Shown here: positions 44,232-51,126 of the stretch, piece by piece | How positions within the stretch are numbered: position 1 is the first letter of the stretch | How the letters are laid out: the number at the start of each line of letters is the position of its first letter | Source of the DNA: JAEYFP01 sp047602645 | Lineage (GTDB): Bacteria; Bacillota; Clostridia; Lachnospirales; Lachnospiraceae | Length of the DNA stretch: 64,000 bases | Reading direction: 5' to 3' | Assembly (NCBI GenBank): GCA_047602645.1 | Contig: JASGGU010000005.1 | Coordinates: 1 to 64,000, forward strand | Position numbers and translations under genes: made by a program | Notes under the pieces: generated by a model | What the model was told of the DNA's origin: nothing | What the model saw: the letters and a program-made list of their open reading frames with translations, nothing else | Database searches by the model: none

Positions 44232-44771
44232 CTATCCAAGCAATTTCTTTTTATGAGCTTTCAGTTTTTTGATCGCCCAGTCATAATGGCTTGAGGTAGT
44301 ACTTACGAAATAAGATCCCAATGTCGTACCCTTCGTCCATACAAATACCCCTTTTGAGAAAAGCTCTTCATTTGAGTACTCTTCCATCAATTTCATGAGT
44401 TCGCGGTGCGAGGCATCCAATTTATCCGAGGCATCCTGCAAGGATGTATTCTGATGCTTATTCCAAAACATTACATTCATATCACCATAGGTTTTCCATG
44501 AATATTCTTCCGGAAGGAATGGCTGATTCCTGCCTCTCCTGTTTGACGCTATCCAATTGATGAGAAGCTGATGCCACTCATATAGATGGATCAGTACATC
44601 TCTCAGATTCTTATCCCGTTTCCAGTGGGCTTCTTTCTTCTTCTCATCAGAAGAAAAATCAAACTCCCTGGACAGTTCCTTCTCTGACATTCCTTCTATC
44701 AGCGTCCTAAGCTTTTCATAATTTTCTGTTGCCGCCGCTATTAAATCCGCCTTCGTCTGTGGTCGTGGCAT
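44232..44771 (-). CDS. ClbS/DfsB-family four-helix-bundle protein
   Basis: A 179-residue protein of the DfsB/ClbS family (formerly DUF1706). Typical features are MPRPQTKADLIAAATENYEK at the N-terminus, RDVLIHLYEWHQLLINWI with the conserved His pair, the FLPEEYSWKTYGDMN stretch and GSYFVSTTSSHYDWA near the end. ClbS protects cells from colibactin by hydrolysing its cyclopropane; most homologues have no proven substrate. It overlaps the WYL regulator gene by 31 bases and precedes the GyrI-like gene. Confidence 0.88.
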   Translation of the reverse strand: MPRPQTKADLIAAATENYEKLRTLIEGMSEKELSREFDFSSDEKKKEAHWKRDKNLRDVLIHLYEWHQLLINWIASNRRGRNQPFLPEEYSWKTYGDMNVMFWNKHQNTSLQDASDKLDASHRELMKLMEEYSNEELFSKGVFVWTKGTTLGSYFVSTTSSHYDWAIKKLKAHKKKLLG

Positions 44772-45688
44772 CTCACTTCATCCTCCTCATATTTTTTCAC
44801 CAAATCCTTTGCGATATTCAGAAGTTCATATCTGACAGACACAGGTTCCAGTATCTCGGCTTGACTGCCAAAGGTCATGAGCCAGCTGATCAGGTTCTCC
44901 TTATCCGTAAAATCCACAGCAAACAAAAGCTTCCCATCAGCCTGCTCCTCAAAGCAATGCGGTCCGAATTCTTCTACCAGCCGCCATTTTACATCCTGGG
45001 AAAACAAAGCCTTCACCTGCATATTCTGAGGAAATACCTGATCGGTGGATAACTCAGGAGGCGGGACATCTCTTTTATCAAAAATTTCACCGATCGCCCT
45101 CAGCTGATCCATCCGGTTCAATTTGAACAAACGAAACGCTTCTTTTTCCAGACAAAATCCCCACACATACCAGCTCGACCATTTAAATACCAGATAGTAC
45201 GGCTCCACCTTGCGCTCACTTTCACTGTTCGGGGAGTAATACCAAAAAGATATCAAATGTCTGTCCTCAATTGCAGTCTGAATTACCTCAATTTTCGGTG
45301 ACAGAGAATCCTTGTACCAAGAGGAAAGATCAATCAGGATCGAATCTCTGCCACTGACAAATTCTGAGGAGCCGGACTGCAGCCGTTCCATCAGCTGACT
45401 ATAATACCTGCTGCCGCAAACGCTGTCCAGGCTGCGCAGCCCCGCAAGAATCACCTGCATGTCCTTTGAAGTAAGCAGTGTCCTGTCAATCTTATAGTCG
45501 TCCATGATGCCGATACCGCCGCCCGCACCCTGAACGGTACGGATGGGAATTCCGGCCTTGCACAAAGCCTCAATATCCCTATTTATTGTCCGTCTGGAAA
45601 CCTCAAATTTCTCTGCCAATTCAGGAGCTGTTATTTGCTCCTGCTGCAATAATACCGAAAGTATTCCGATCAGTCTGTCTATCTTCAT
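44741..45688 (-). CDS. YafY-type transcriptional regulator (HTH_11 plus WYL domain)
   Basis: A 315-residue regulator. The N-terminal winged helix is ITAPELAEKFEVSRRTINRD, and the central WYL ligand domain includes HLISFWYYSPNSESERKVEP and the WYL-like SSWYVWGFC. The start at 45688 has a GGAG site; the earlier in-frame start at 45724 lies beyond it. WYL proteins respond to nucleic-acid or small-molecule signals. It heads an operon with ClbS/DfsB-like and GyrI-like proteins, which it presumably controls. Confidence 0.88.
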   Translation of the reverse strand: MKIDRLIGILSVLLQQEQITAPELAEKFEVSRRTINRDIEALCKAGIPIRTVQGAGGGIGIMDDYKIDRTLLTSKDMQVILAGLRSLDSVCGSRYYSQLMERLQSGSSEFVSGRDSILIDLSSWYKDSLSPKIEVIQTAIEDRHLISFWYYSPNSESERKVEPYYLVFKWSSWYVWGFCLEKEAFRLFKLNRMDQLRAIGEIFDKRDVPPPELSTDQVFPQNMQVKALFSQDVKWRLVEEFGPHCFEEQADGKLLFAVDFTDKENLISWLMTFGSQAEILEPVSVRYELLNIAKDLVKKYEEDEVRCHDHRRRRI

Positions 45689-45800
45689 AAGAACTCCATA
45701 CCTATACTCTATCAGAGGAAACATGTCATCTGTGTGTCATGTTTATTTTAACACAGTATATTTTATTATGAAATACTCAGAACAATTTTCTATATAATAA

Positions 45801-45838
45801 GAACTGCCCGACAGATGCAATGATCTATCGGACAGTTC
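45801..45838 (-). terminator. Terminator-like hairpin after cassette C
   Basis: A 16-bp stem starting GAACTG...CAGTTC with two mismatches and a 6-base loop, 6 bases after the last cassette C stop. The minus-strand tail is TTATTATATA, so it is only partly U-rich. It also lies upstream of the WYL regulator promoter region. Confidence 0.55.
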
Positions 45839-45843
45839 CCTCA

Positions 45844-47295
45844 TCAAACAAAAAACTGCTTCAGCTTCCCAACCCCTTCTTGATCCAGCTGATAGGTATC
45901 TCGAACTTCTCCCTTGTCAATTTGTATCACATGGGTACAGGATTTCATAATCAGTTCCAAATCATGCGTTACTACAAAGGCTGTCTTTTTCCCAAGAAAG
46001 GATAAAAGCATATTTGCTGTTTCTTCCATGTGGTCGTAATCAAGTCCGCTGGTTGGTTCATCAAAAATCAAAATCTCTTTATCTGCCAATACAGCCGCCG
46101 CAATGGCCACTCTTTGTTTCTGCCCACCCGACAAGCTCATGGGATGCCTTTCTTTGTATTTTAACAAATCAAATTGCTGCAATACTGTTTCGGCCTTCTC
46201 TTCTTCTATATTCTTTAATTTCAATGTGACATCACCTATTACTGTTTCACTAAATAGCTGATGATTTACATCCTGCATCACCATATAGCTGCTATCCGTT
46301 ATTTTCTTCTTTTTCTCTCCATTAATTGTCACAATTCCTTTAAAGTGTTTATTTAATCCGCAAAGACATTTTGAGAACGTGCTTTTACCTGCACCATTAT
46401 GCCCAATGACAGCAATAATAGCATTCTCTGGGATTTCCAGTTTTTCAATGTTCAGCGCATATTCCTTTTCATCCTTGTAATGATATCGAAAATTCTTCAA
46501 TTCTATCTTTCGATCAGTATCTAATTGTGTAGCAGAAACGGAATAATCAATAGACTCTATATCCATTATTCTCAATCCCATTGTTCTCAGTTGTGCATTG
46601 CTGTATTGTTTAAATTGCTTCATAGAAATATCAAAGTCAATTTTTCCATCATTCAGATGTATGACACGGTCGCAGATATCTTTCAACCAGTAAAGTCTAT
46701 GTTCTGCAATGATCACTGTCTTTCCTTGATTCTTCCATCTTTTCATAATCCTGGCCAAATCACGAATTGCATCTACATCCAGATTAGAGGTGGGTTCATC
46801 CAATACAATAATTTCCGGGCTGGTAGCGCAAGCCGATGCACAGGCAATCTTCTGCTTTTCTCCGCCCGAAAGCAGAAAAATACTTCTTCCCATCAAATCT
46901 TCTATTTGAAACTGTTCTACCGTATCAAAATATCGTGCCAGCGTCTCCTCTCTGTCCAGTCCGTCATTTTCACATCCAAATACAATTTCACCTGAGGTAT
47001 CCACACAGAAAAACTGACTTCTGGGATTTTGAAACACACTGCCGACTTTCTTTGATACTTTATTGAGCTCTGTTTTTCTTACATTCATTCCGGCAACCGT
47101 AATGGTTCCGCCAATACTTCCTTCGTAATAATGAGGAATCAGTCCATTAATCAGCCGGGTTATGGTTGTTTTTCCGCATCCGGATTTTCCGCAAAGCAAT
47201 ACAATTTCACCCTGCTTTATGTGAAGGTTAATATCATCCAAGGTTCCCCCATCCAGATTCTTGTATTTAAAATTTAAATTTTGTATCGTAATCAT
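45844..47295 (-). CDS. ECF transporter ATPase, fused tandem type (cassette C)
   Basis: A 483-residue double ATPase: GKSGCGKTT, QNPRSQFFC, LSGGEKQKIACAS and IIVLDEPTSNLD in the first domain; GHNGAGKST, LSGGQKQRVAIAA, ILIFDEPTSGLD and FVVTHDLEL in the second. Same layout as the cassette A and B ATPases, but clearly diverged, arguing for an old triplication or separate acquisitions. It lies 13 bases after the T gene. Confidence 0.92.
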   Translation of the reverse strand: MITIQNLNFKYKNLDGGTLDDINLHIKQGEIVLLCGKSGCGKTTITRLINGLIPHYYEGSIGGTITVAGMNVRKTELNKVSKKVGSVFQNPRSQFFCVDTSGEIVFGCENDGLDREETLARYFDTVEQFQIEDLMGRSIFLLSGGEKQKIACASACATSPEIIVLDEPTSNLDVDAIRDLARIMKRWKNQGKTVIIAEHRLYWLKDICDRVIHLNDGKIDFDISMKQFKQYSNAQLRTMGLRIMDIESIDYSVSATQLDTDRKIELKNFRYHYKDEKEYALNIEKLEIPENAIIAVIGHNGAGKSTFSKCLCGLNKHFKGIVTINGEKKKKITDSSYMVMQDVNHQLFSETVIGDVTLKLKNIEEEKAETVLQQFDLLKYKERHPMSLSGGQKQRVAIAAAVLADKEILIFDEPTSGLDYDHMEETANMLLSFLGKKTAFVVTHDLELIMKSCTHVIQIDKGEVRDTYQLDQEGVGKLKQFFV

Positions 47296-47308
47296 ATTGC
47301 CGCTCTCC

Positions 47309-48049
47309 TTAGATTATTTTTATATAGAATAATATAGACAATACAATTATCAAGGTATAGAGTGCCATCATCATATAATCAATCGCCTCAAATTTAACCT
47401 GATTCACGCATACCCTGTCTATATCTCCGCCTAAACCTCTTGTCATGGCCGATTGGGATAATTCATCACCGATCTTAACCACACAAATAATCAAAGGAAC
47501 AATCCTGTATTCAATAAACTTTCCAATATGTCTGATATCAAAAACAATACCTCTCATTTTCATGGCATCGCTAATGCTTTGAAATTCACAAGCAATTGTC
47601 GGAAACATGCGAAACATGACACAGAACGGAACAACAATTTTATCTGACACACGCCATTTTTTCAAGCCTGCCGAGAATTCACTTACTGTTGTTGTCGAGA
47701 TTATATAAGCTCCTGCAATTACCATCGGCATAAACTTGACAAATATAATTGTCATTGCAACCAGAAATAACTGCAATCCCCCCTTTACTCCCGGAAAAAC
47801 ATATTCTGTCAGCACAACCGCGATCAGATATAACCCTCCATAAACAACCACCAATCGGCCTTTACCGGCAAGCATCATCAAGAAAAACATTGCAAAGCAT
47901 ACGATATGCTGAAAATAAGGAATTCCATTTCCAAGGCCGCCCAAGACAAACAAAGAGATCATGATAAGAAGCATAATCTTTGTTCGGATATCCAATACAT
48001 AAGGCTTCCTTTCAAACGATTTTATTAGCTGTTCTTTTGAAACTTCCAT
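47309..48049 (-). CDS. ECF transporter T component (cassette C)
   Basis: A 246-residue EcfT/CbiQ-family protein with several hydrophobic segments and coupling helices SDAMKMRGIVFDIRH and SQSAMTRGLGGDIDR. The ATG abuts the S-component stop with no gap, so the two are translationally coupled. Confidence 0.9.
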   Translation of the reverse strand: MEVSKEQLIKSFERKPYVLDIRTKIMLLIMISLFVLGGLGNGIPYFQHIVCFAMFFLMMLAGKGRLVVVYGGLYLIAVVLTEYVFPGVKGGLQLFLVAMTIIFVKFMPMVIAGAYIISTTTVSEFSAGLKKWRVSDKIVVPFCVMFRMFPTIACEFQSISDAMKMRGIVFDIRHIGKFIEYRIVPLIICVVKIGDELSQSAMTRGLGGDIDRVCVNQVKFEAIDYMMMALYTLIIVLSILFYIKII

Positions 48050-48670
48050 TCAAACCAGACCCGCTTTTTCAAAGTGTTTTCTGCTGATTGCTTTTGCTAT
48101 GTATGCACCAACAACCGCCGAGATGATAATTCCTATCGTCATAACCGGCAGCATCCAAGGCGGCAGAAAGCTGGATAATGCGTCTGCATATTCCTGCCCA
48201 TATTCCTGTCTGGAAGCAAAATAGCCAATGGGGTCAATGAATATTGGGAGATAATTTCCGAGTAACCATAATGAAAACACTGCATAGCTGGTGACAATTG
48301 CTTTTACGCTCTTATAGTTTCCTGCTTTTAATATCAGGTCCGCCAAAACAGCAAAAATAATTGCAAAAATAAACGGAAAAATTCCCATTCCGCAAAGTCC
48401 GGTAATGCCGCCTGTAATGATTCCTGAAATAGATAACATTCCAAACTTATTGATCTTGGTATAATAAAGTATCATTGGAATCGCTCCCAAAACCGGCGCA
48501 ATAAATGCATAGCATACCATCAGTATTGGCACCAGACCCATAAAAGCACAAACCATTACAATGATAAAATAAATAGCCGTATAGATACCAATATTGATTA
48601 AATCCTTTCCGCTCCATTTCTTTGTATCATACTGTATTCCTTCGTTGTCGTATTTCGAGTTATTACTCAT
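48050..48670 (-). CDS. ECF transporter S component, Trep_Strep/MptD family (cassette C)
   Basis: A 206-residue membrane protein with a longer polar N-terminus than its paralogues (about 22 residues), six hydrophobic segments and the shared basic tail SRKHFEKAGLV. First gene of the cassette C operon, 22 bases from the site C palindrome. The ribosome site is AGGAGGA. Substrate unknown. Confidence 0.85.
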   Translation of the reverse strand: MSNNSKYDNEGIQYDTKKWSGKDLINIGIYTAIYFIIVMVCAFMGLVPILMVCYAFIAPVLGAIPMILYYTKINKFGMLSISGIITGGITGLCGMGIFPFIFAIIFAVLADLILKAGNYKSVKAIVTSYAVFSLWLLGNYLPIFIDPIGYFASRQEYGQEYADALSSFLPPWMLPVMTIGIIISAVVGAYIAKAISRKHFEKAGLV

Positions 48671-48691
48671 TTTTTCATCCTCCTCTTTTTG

Positions 48692-48709
48692 GTTAGTTTC
48701 ATCTAACCG
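48692..48709. promoter_or_regulatory. Operator GGTTAG-N6-CTAACC, site C
   Basis: The best of the three shared palindromes: GGTTAGTTTCATCTAACC, a 6-6-6 arrangement whose 5-6-5 core matches sites A and B exactly. It begins 5 bases after the cassette C -10 box. Confidence 0.8.
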
Positions 48710-48714
48710 TTTTA

Positions 48715-48743
48715 TTATATTACCCTTTTATTTAGAGGTAAAT
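48715..48743 (-). promoter_or_regulatory. Promoter of the cassette C ECF operon
   Basis: On the minus strand: -35 TTTACC, 17-base spacer, -10 TATAAT (48715-48720). The start of transcription falls inside or next to the site C palindrome. Confidence 0.65.
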
Positions 48744-48802
48744 GCTTAGATGCTCTTTTGAGAGATATTCTCATTTAGGAAAAACCTCATCGGCAAGCAG
48801 TC

Positions 48803-48831
48803 TTGTATATTTCGGACAAACGAAATATAAT
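48803..48831 (+). promoter_or_regulatory. Promoter of module 2 with palindrome TTTCG-N6-CGAAA in its spacer
   Basis: -35 TTGTAT (48803-48808), 17-base spacer, -10 TATAAT (48826-48831). The spacer contains the inverted repeat TTTCGGACAAACGAAA (48810-48825), which on the reverse strand includes TTCGTTTGTCCG, nearly the element in the module 1 promoter. A protein bound here would block RNA polymerase. Confidence 0.7.
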
Positions 48832-48852
48832 AAGAATATTGGAGGCAATGAA

Positions 48853-49062
48853 ATGGACTATATAACAACAAAACAAGCTGCCGCTAAATGGGGTGTTACC
48901 GATAGAATGGTACTTTACTACTGTACCTTAAGCAGGATTAACGGAGCGGTGAAGATGGGAAATCTATGGCTGATCCCAAAAAATTCCATTAAGCCTATAG
49001 ATAGAAGAAAATCGGAAAGAAAAGAAGGAGGCACAATCAATGAATCGAATTCTTTTAGTTGA
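48853..49062 (+). CDS. Small helix-turn-helix DNA-binding protein (module 2)
   Basis: A 69-residue protein, MDYITTKQAAAKWGVTDRMV at the start, with an excisionase/MerR-like HTH (TTKQAAAKWGVTDRMVLYYC) and a wing (GAVKMGNLWLIPKNS). GGAGG lies 7 bases before ATG 48853; the longer upstream reading crosses the promoter. It overlaps the response-regulator gene by 23 bases. It may bind the palindrome in its own promoter. Module 1 retains only a stub of the equivalent gene at 8193. Confidence 0.8.
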   Translation: MDYITTKQAAAKWGVTDRMVLYYCTLSRINGAVKMGNLWLIPKNSIKPIDRRKSERKEGGTINESNSFS

Positions 49063-49726
49063 GGATGATTTAAATCTGATCGATGGCTTGGAGTTTTCTC
49101 TAAAAAAAGCCGGCTTCTGTGTTGACAGTGCAAGAACCGTGCGAGAGGCATACGTGATTATGAAAGAGCGGACTTATGATTTGCTGATTCTTGATCTAAC
49201 GCTTCCTGATGGCTGTAGTTATGAAATATGCCAGAAGGTACGGCAATCGTCATCCGTCCCCATTATCTTTCTGACCGTTTGTGATGAGGAAGTGAATATC
49301 GTCAAAGGCCTGGAGATGGGCGCAGATGATTACATCACTAAGCCTTTTAAGCTGAATGAATTAACCGCCAGAATCAATGCGCTGCTGCGCCGGGCGAAGT
49401 TATCAGAATCAACGCAGCCGGCGCTTATTTCCAATGGCATTACGGTTCGCCTGACAGAAAATCGCGTATTTAGAAATACCGGCGAGATTGCGCTTACCAC
49501 AGCAGAATATCGACTGCTATGCCTTTTCATGCAAAATCCGAATGCAATTTTGACGAGAACTATTATCCTTGACAGATTATGGGACAATGACGGCAGTTTT
49601 GTAGATGACAATACCCTGTCTGTTTATGTTCGCAGACTGCGCAGCAAAATTGAAGAGGATCCTGACAATCCAATATTTTTACTAACCGTTCGAAGACTTG
49701 GCTACAAATGGAATATAGCAGAGTGA
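49040..49726 (+). CDS. OmpR-family response regulator (module 2)
   Basis: A 228-residue regulator. The receiver shows LLVEDDLNLIDGL, phospho-acceptor Asp in LLILDLTLPDGCS and Lys in YITKPFKLNELT. The winged helix includes NTLSVYVRRLRSKIEEDPDN and VRRLGYKWN. It is translationally coupled to the HTH gene before it and followed closely by its kinase. Its likely target is the TAAGGTTGAC element before the permease at 51110. Confidence 0.93.
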   Translation: MNRILLVEDDLNLIDGLEFSLKKAGFCVDSARTVREAYVIMKERTYDLLILDLTLPDGCSYEICQKVRQSSSVPIIFLTVCDEEVNIVKGLEMGADDYITKPFKLNELTARINALLRRAKLSESTQPALISNGITVRLTENRVFRNTGEIALTTAEYRLLCLFMQNPNAILTRTIILDRLWDNDGSFVDDNTLSVYVRRLRSKIEEDPDNPIFLLTVRRLGYKWNIAE

Positions 49727-49736
49727 GGTGGTGGTT

Positions 49737-50981
49737 ATGAATATTCTTGTAAACAAAGAAACAAAAAAGCTGCTGATTGCTTTCACAATCATACAGGGTT
49801 TCTTTATTGGGTTTGGATTGCTATTTATGCGGGATATTTCCGATTACTATAAGCACAGTATGATCGAACACGATTACAGGATTGCGGCTTATATCATTGA
49901 AAACAACTCTGCTCCATCACAAATTGCAAAGGCGTTTACGTCGGACAAAACAAACGTCGAAGTACAAGCTGGCCGGGAAGCCTTGAAAGCGGCCGGATAT
50001 ACAACCAATACCCGGAATCGTATGCTCCCGGAAGTGCAGGCATTTCAACAACGGTATCTCGTTATTTTTCTTGTGTTCTCAGTTCTCCTGACATTGATCT
50101 TAGCGGCAGTGCTTTGGTTGTATCTTCTGCGGCAGGATAAGACGATTGAAAAAGCTGATTATATGATTCGCTCCTTTATGAATGGGGACGTCTGCACACG
50201 GTTAGACGCCCAAGAGGAGGGGAGATTGTCACAGCTTTTTACCTCCATAAACGAAATGGCAACCTCTCTCACGACACATATTGGCAGCGAAAAACAAGGA
50301 CGGGAATTTCTTAAGGATACGATTTCCGATATTTCTCATCAATTAAAAACCCCTCTTACTGTATTAAAGATGTACAATGAGATTATTCATAATGAACAAT
50401 CCGGTAATGATGTAGTGGATGAATTTATAATGAAAAGCGGCCGAGAATTGAACCATATGGAAGTACTCATTCAAAATTTGCTGAAGCTGGCGAAACTGGA
50501 TGCAGGAGCAATTGTATTGGGGAAACATAATTACTATGTCAGGGACTTTCTAGAAGATGCAACAAAGGGCTTCCGAACCCGTGCCAAACTGGAAGAGAAA
50601 ATGATTCGAGTAGCTTGTGATAAAACCACCGTGATGAAGTTTGATGAAGAATGGCTGTCCGAAGCGGTCAATAATATAATCAAAAATGCCTTGGATCACA
50701 CGGACGCAGGCAGTGAGATTGTAATCAGCTGTGAAGAAACACCAATCTTAACTGAAATAGAAATTCATGATAATGGAACAGGGATTCATCCGGAAGATAT
50801 TCATTCTATCTTTAGGCGTTTTTACAGAAGCCGTTTTTCTAAAAATAAAGACGGGATTGGCATCGGACTTACTTTATCAAAAGTGATCGTAGAAATGCAC
50901 GGGGGCTCTATTACCGTTGAGAGCGAATTAGGAAAAGGTACCTCCTTTCGCCTTGCATTTCCAAAGCTTTCAAAACCGTAA
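49737..50981 (+). CDS. Membrane sensor histidine kinase (module 2)
   Basis: A 414-residue kinase with membrane helix, an extracellular loop of about 80 residues, a second helix (LVIFLVFSVLLTLILAAVLW) and HAMP. The phospho-acceptor lies in DTISDISHQLKTPLTVLKMY. ATPase boxes are NNIIKNALDHTDAG, IHDNGTGI and GIGIGLTLSKVIVEMHGG. ATG 49737 sits after a GAGGTGGTGG site; GTG 49728 lies inside that site. Confidence 0.92.
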   Translation: MNILVNKETKKLLIAFTIIQGFFIGFGLLFMRDISDYYKHSMIEHDYRIAAYIIENNSAPSQIAKAFTSDKTNVEVQAGREALKAAGYTTNTRNRMLPEVQAFQQRYLVIFLVFSVLLTLILAAVLWLYLLRQDKTIEKADYMIRSFMNGDVCTRLDAQEEGRLSQLFTSINEMATSLTTHIGSEKQGREFLKDTISDISHQLKTPLTVLKMYNEIIHNEQSGNDVVDEFIMKSGRELNHMEVLIQNLLKLAKLDAGAIVLGKHNYYVRDFLEDATKGFRTRAKLEEKMIRVACDKTTVMKFDEEWLSEAVNNIIKNALDHTDAGSEIVISCEETPILTEIEIHDNGTGIHPEDIHSIFRRFYRSRFSKNKDGIGIGLTLSKVIVEMHGGSITVESELGKGTSFRLAFPKLSKP

Positions 50982-51000
50982 GATAAAATTCATCTGTGTG

Positions 51001-51034
51001 TAAGGTTGACTTGCTATCATCTCATTAAAATAAT
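51001..51034 (+). promoter_or_regulatory. Regulator element TAAGGTTGAC-N4-TATCAT and promoter of module 2 permease
   Basis: -35 TTGACT (51006-51011), 17-base spacer, -10 AATAAT (51029-51034). TAAGGTTGAC-N4-TATCAT is shared exactly with the module 1 exporter promoter. A GTAAG half-repeat lies 22 bases upstream, the same spacing as in module 1. Confidence 0.65.
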
Positions 51035-51051
51035 AAGTGAGGTGTTTGATA

Positions 51052-51126
51052 TTGGATTTATTGAAAATAAGGAACCTATACAAAACATGTGGTGCGGGGG
51101 TAAAGGGCGATGAATCATTACCTTAA
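51052..51126 (+). pseudogene. Stub of the module 2 ABC ATPase gene
   Basis: A TTG at 51052 after GAGGTG opens a 24-codon frame, LDLLKIRNLYKTCGAGVKGD and then ESLP, whose first 18 residues match the start of MacB-type ATPases (LLKIxxLxKTYGxG). All later ATPase motifs are missing and the frame ends inside the permease start. I read this as a deletion of nearly the whole ATPase gene. Confidence 0.65.
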
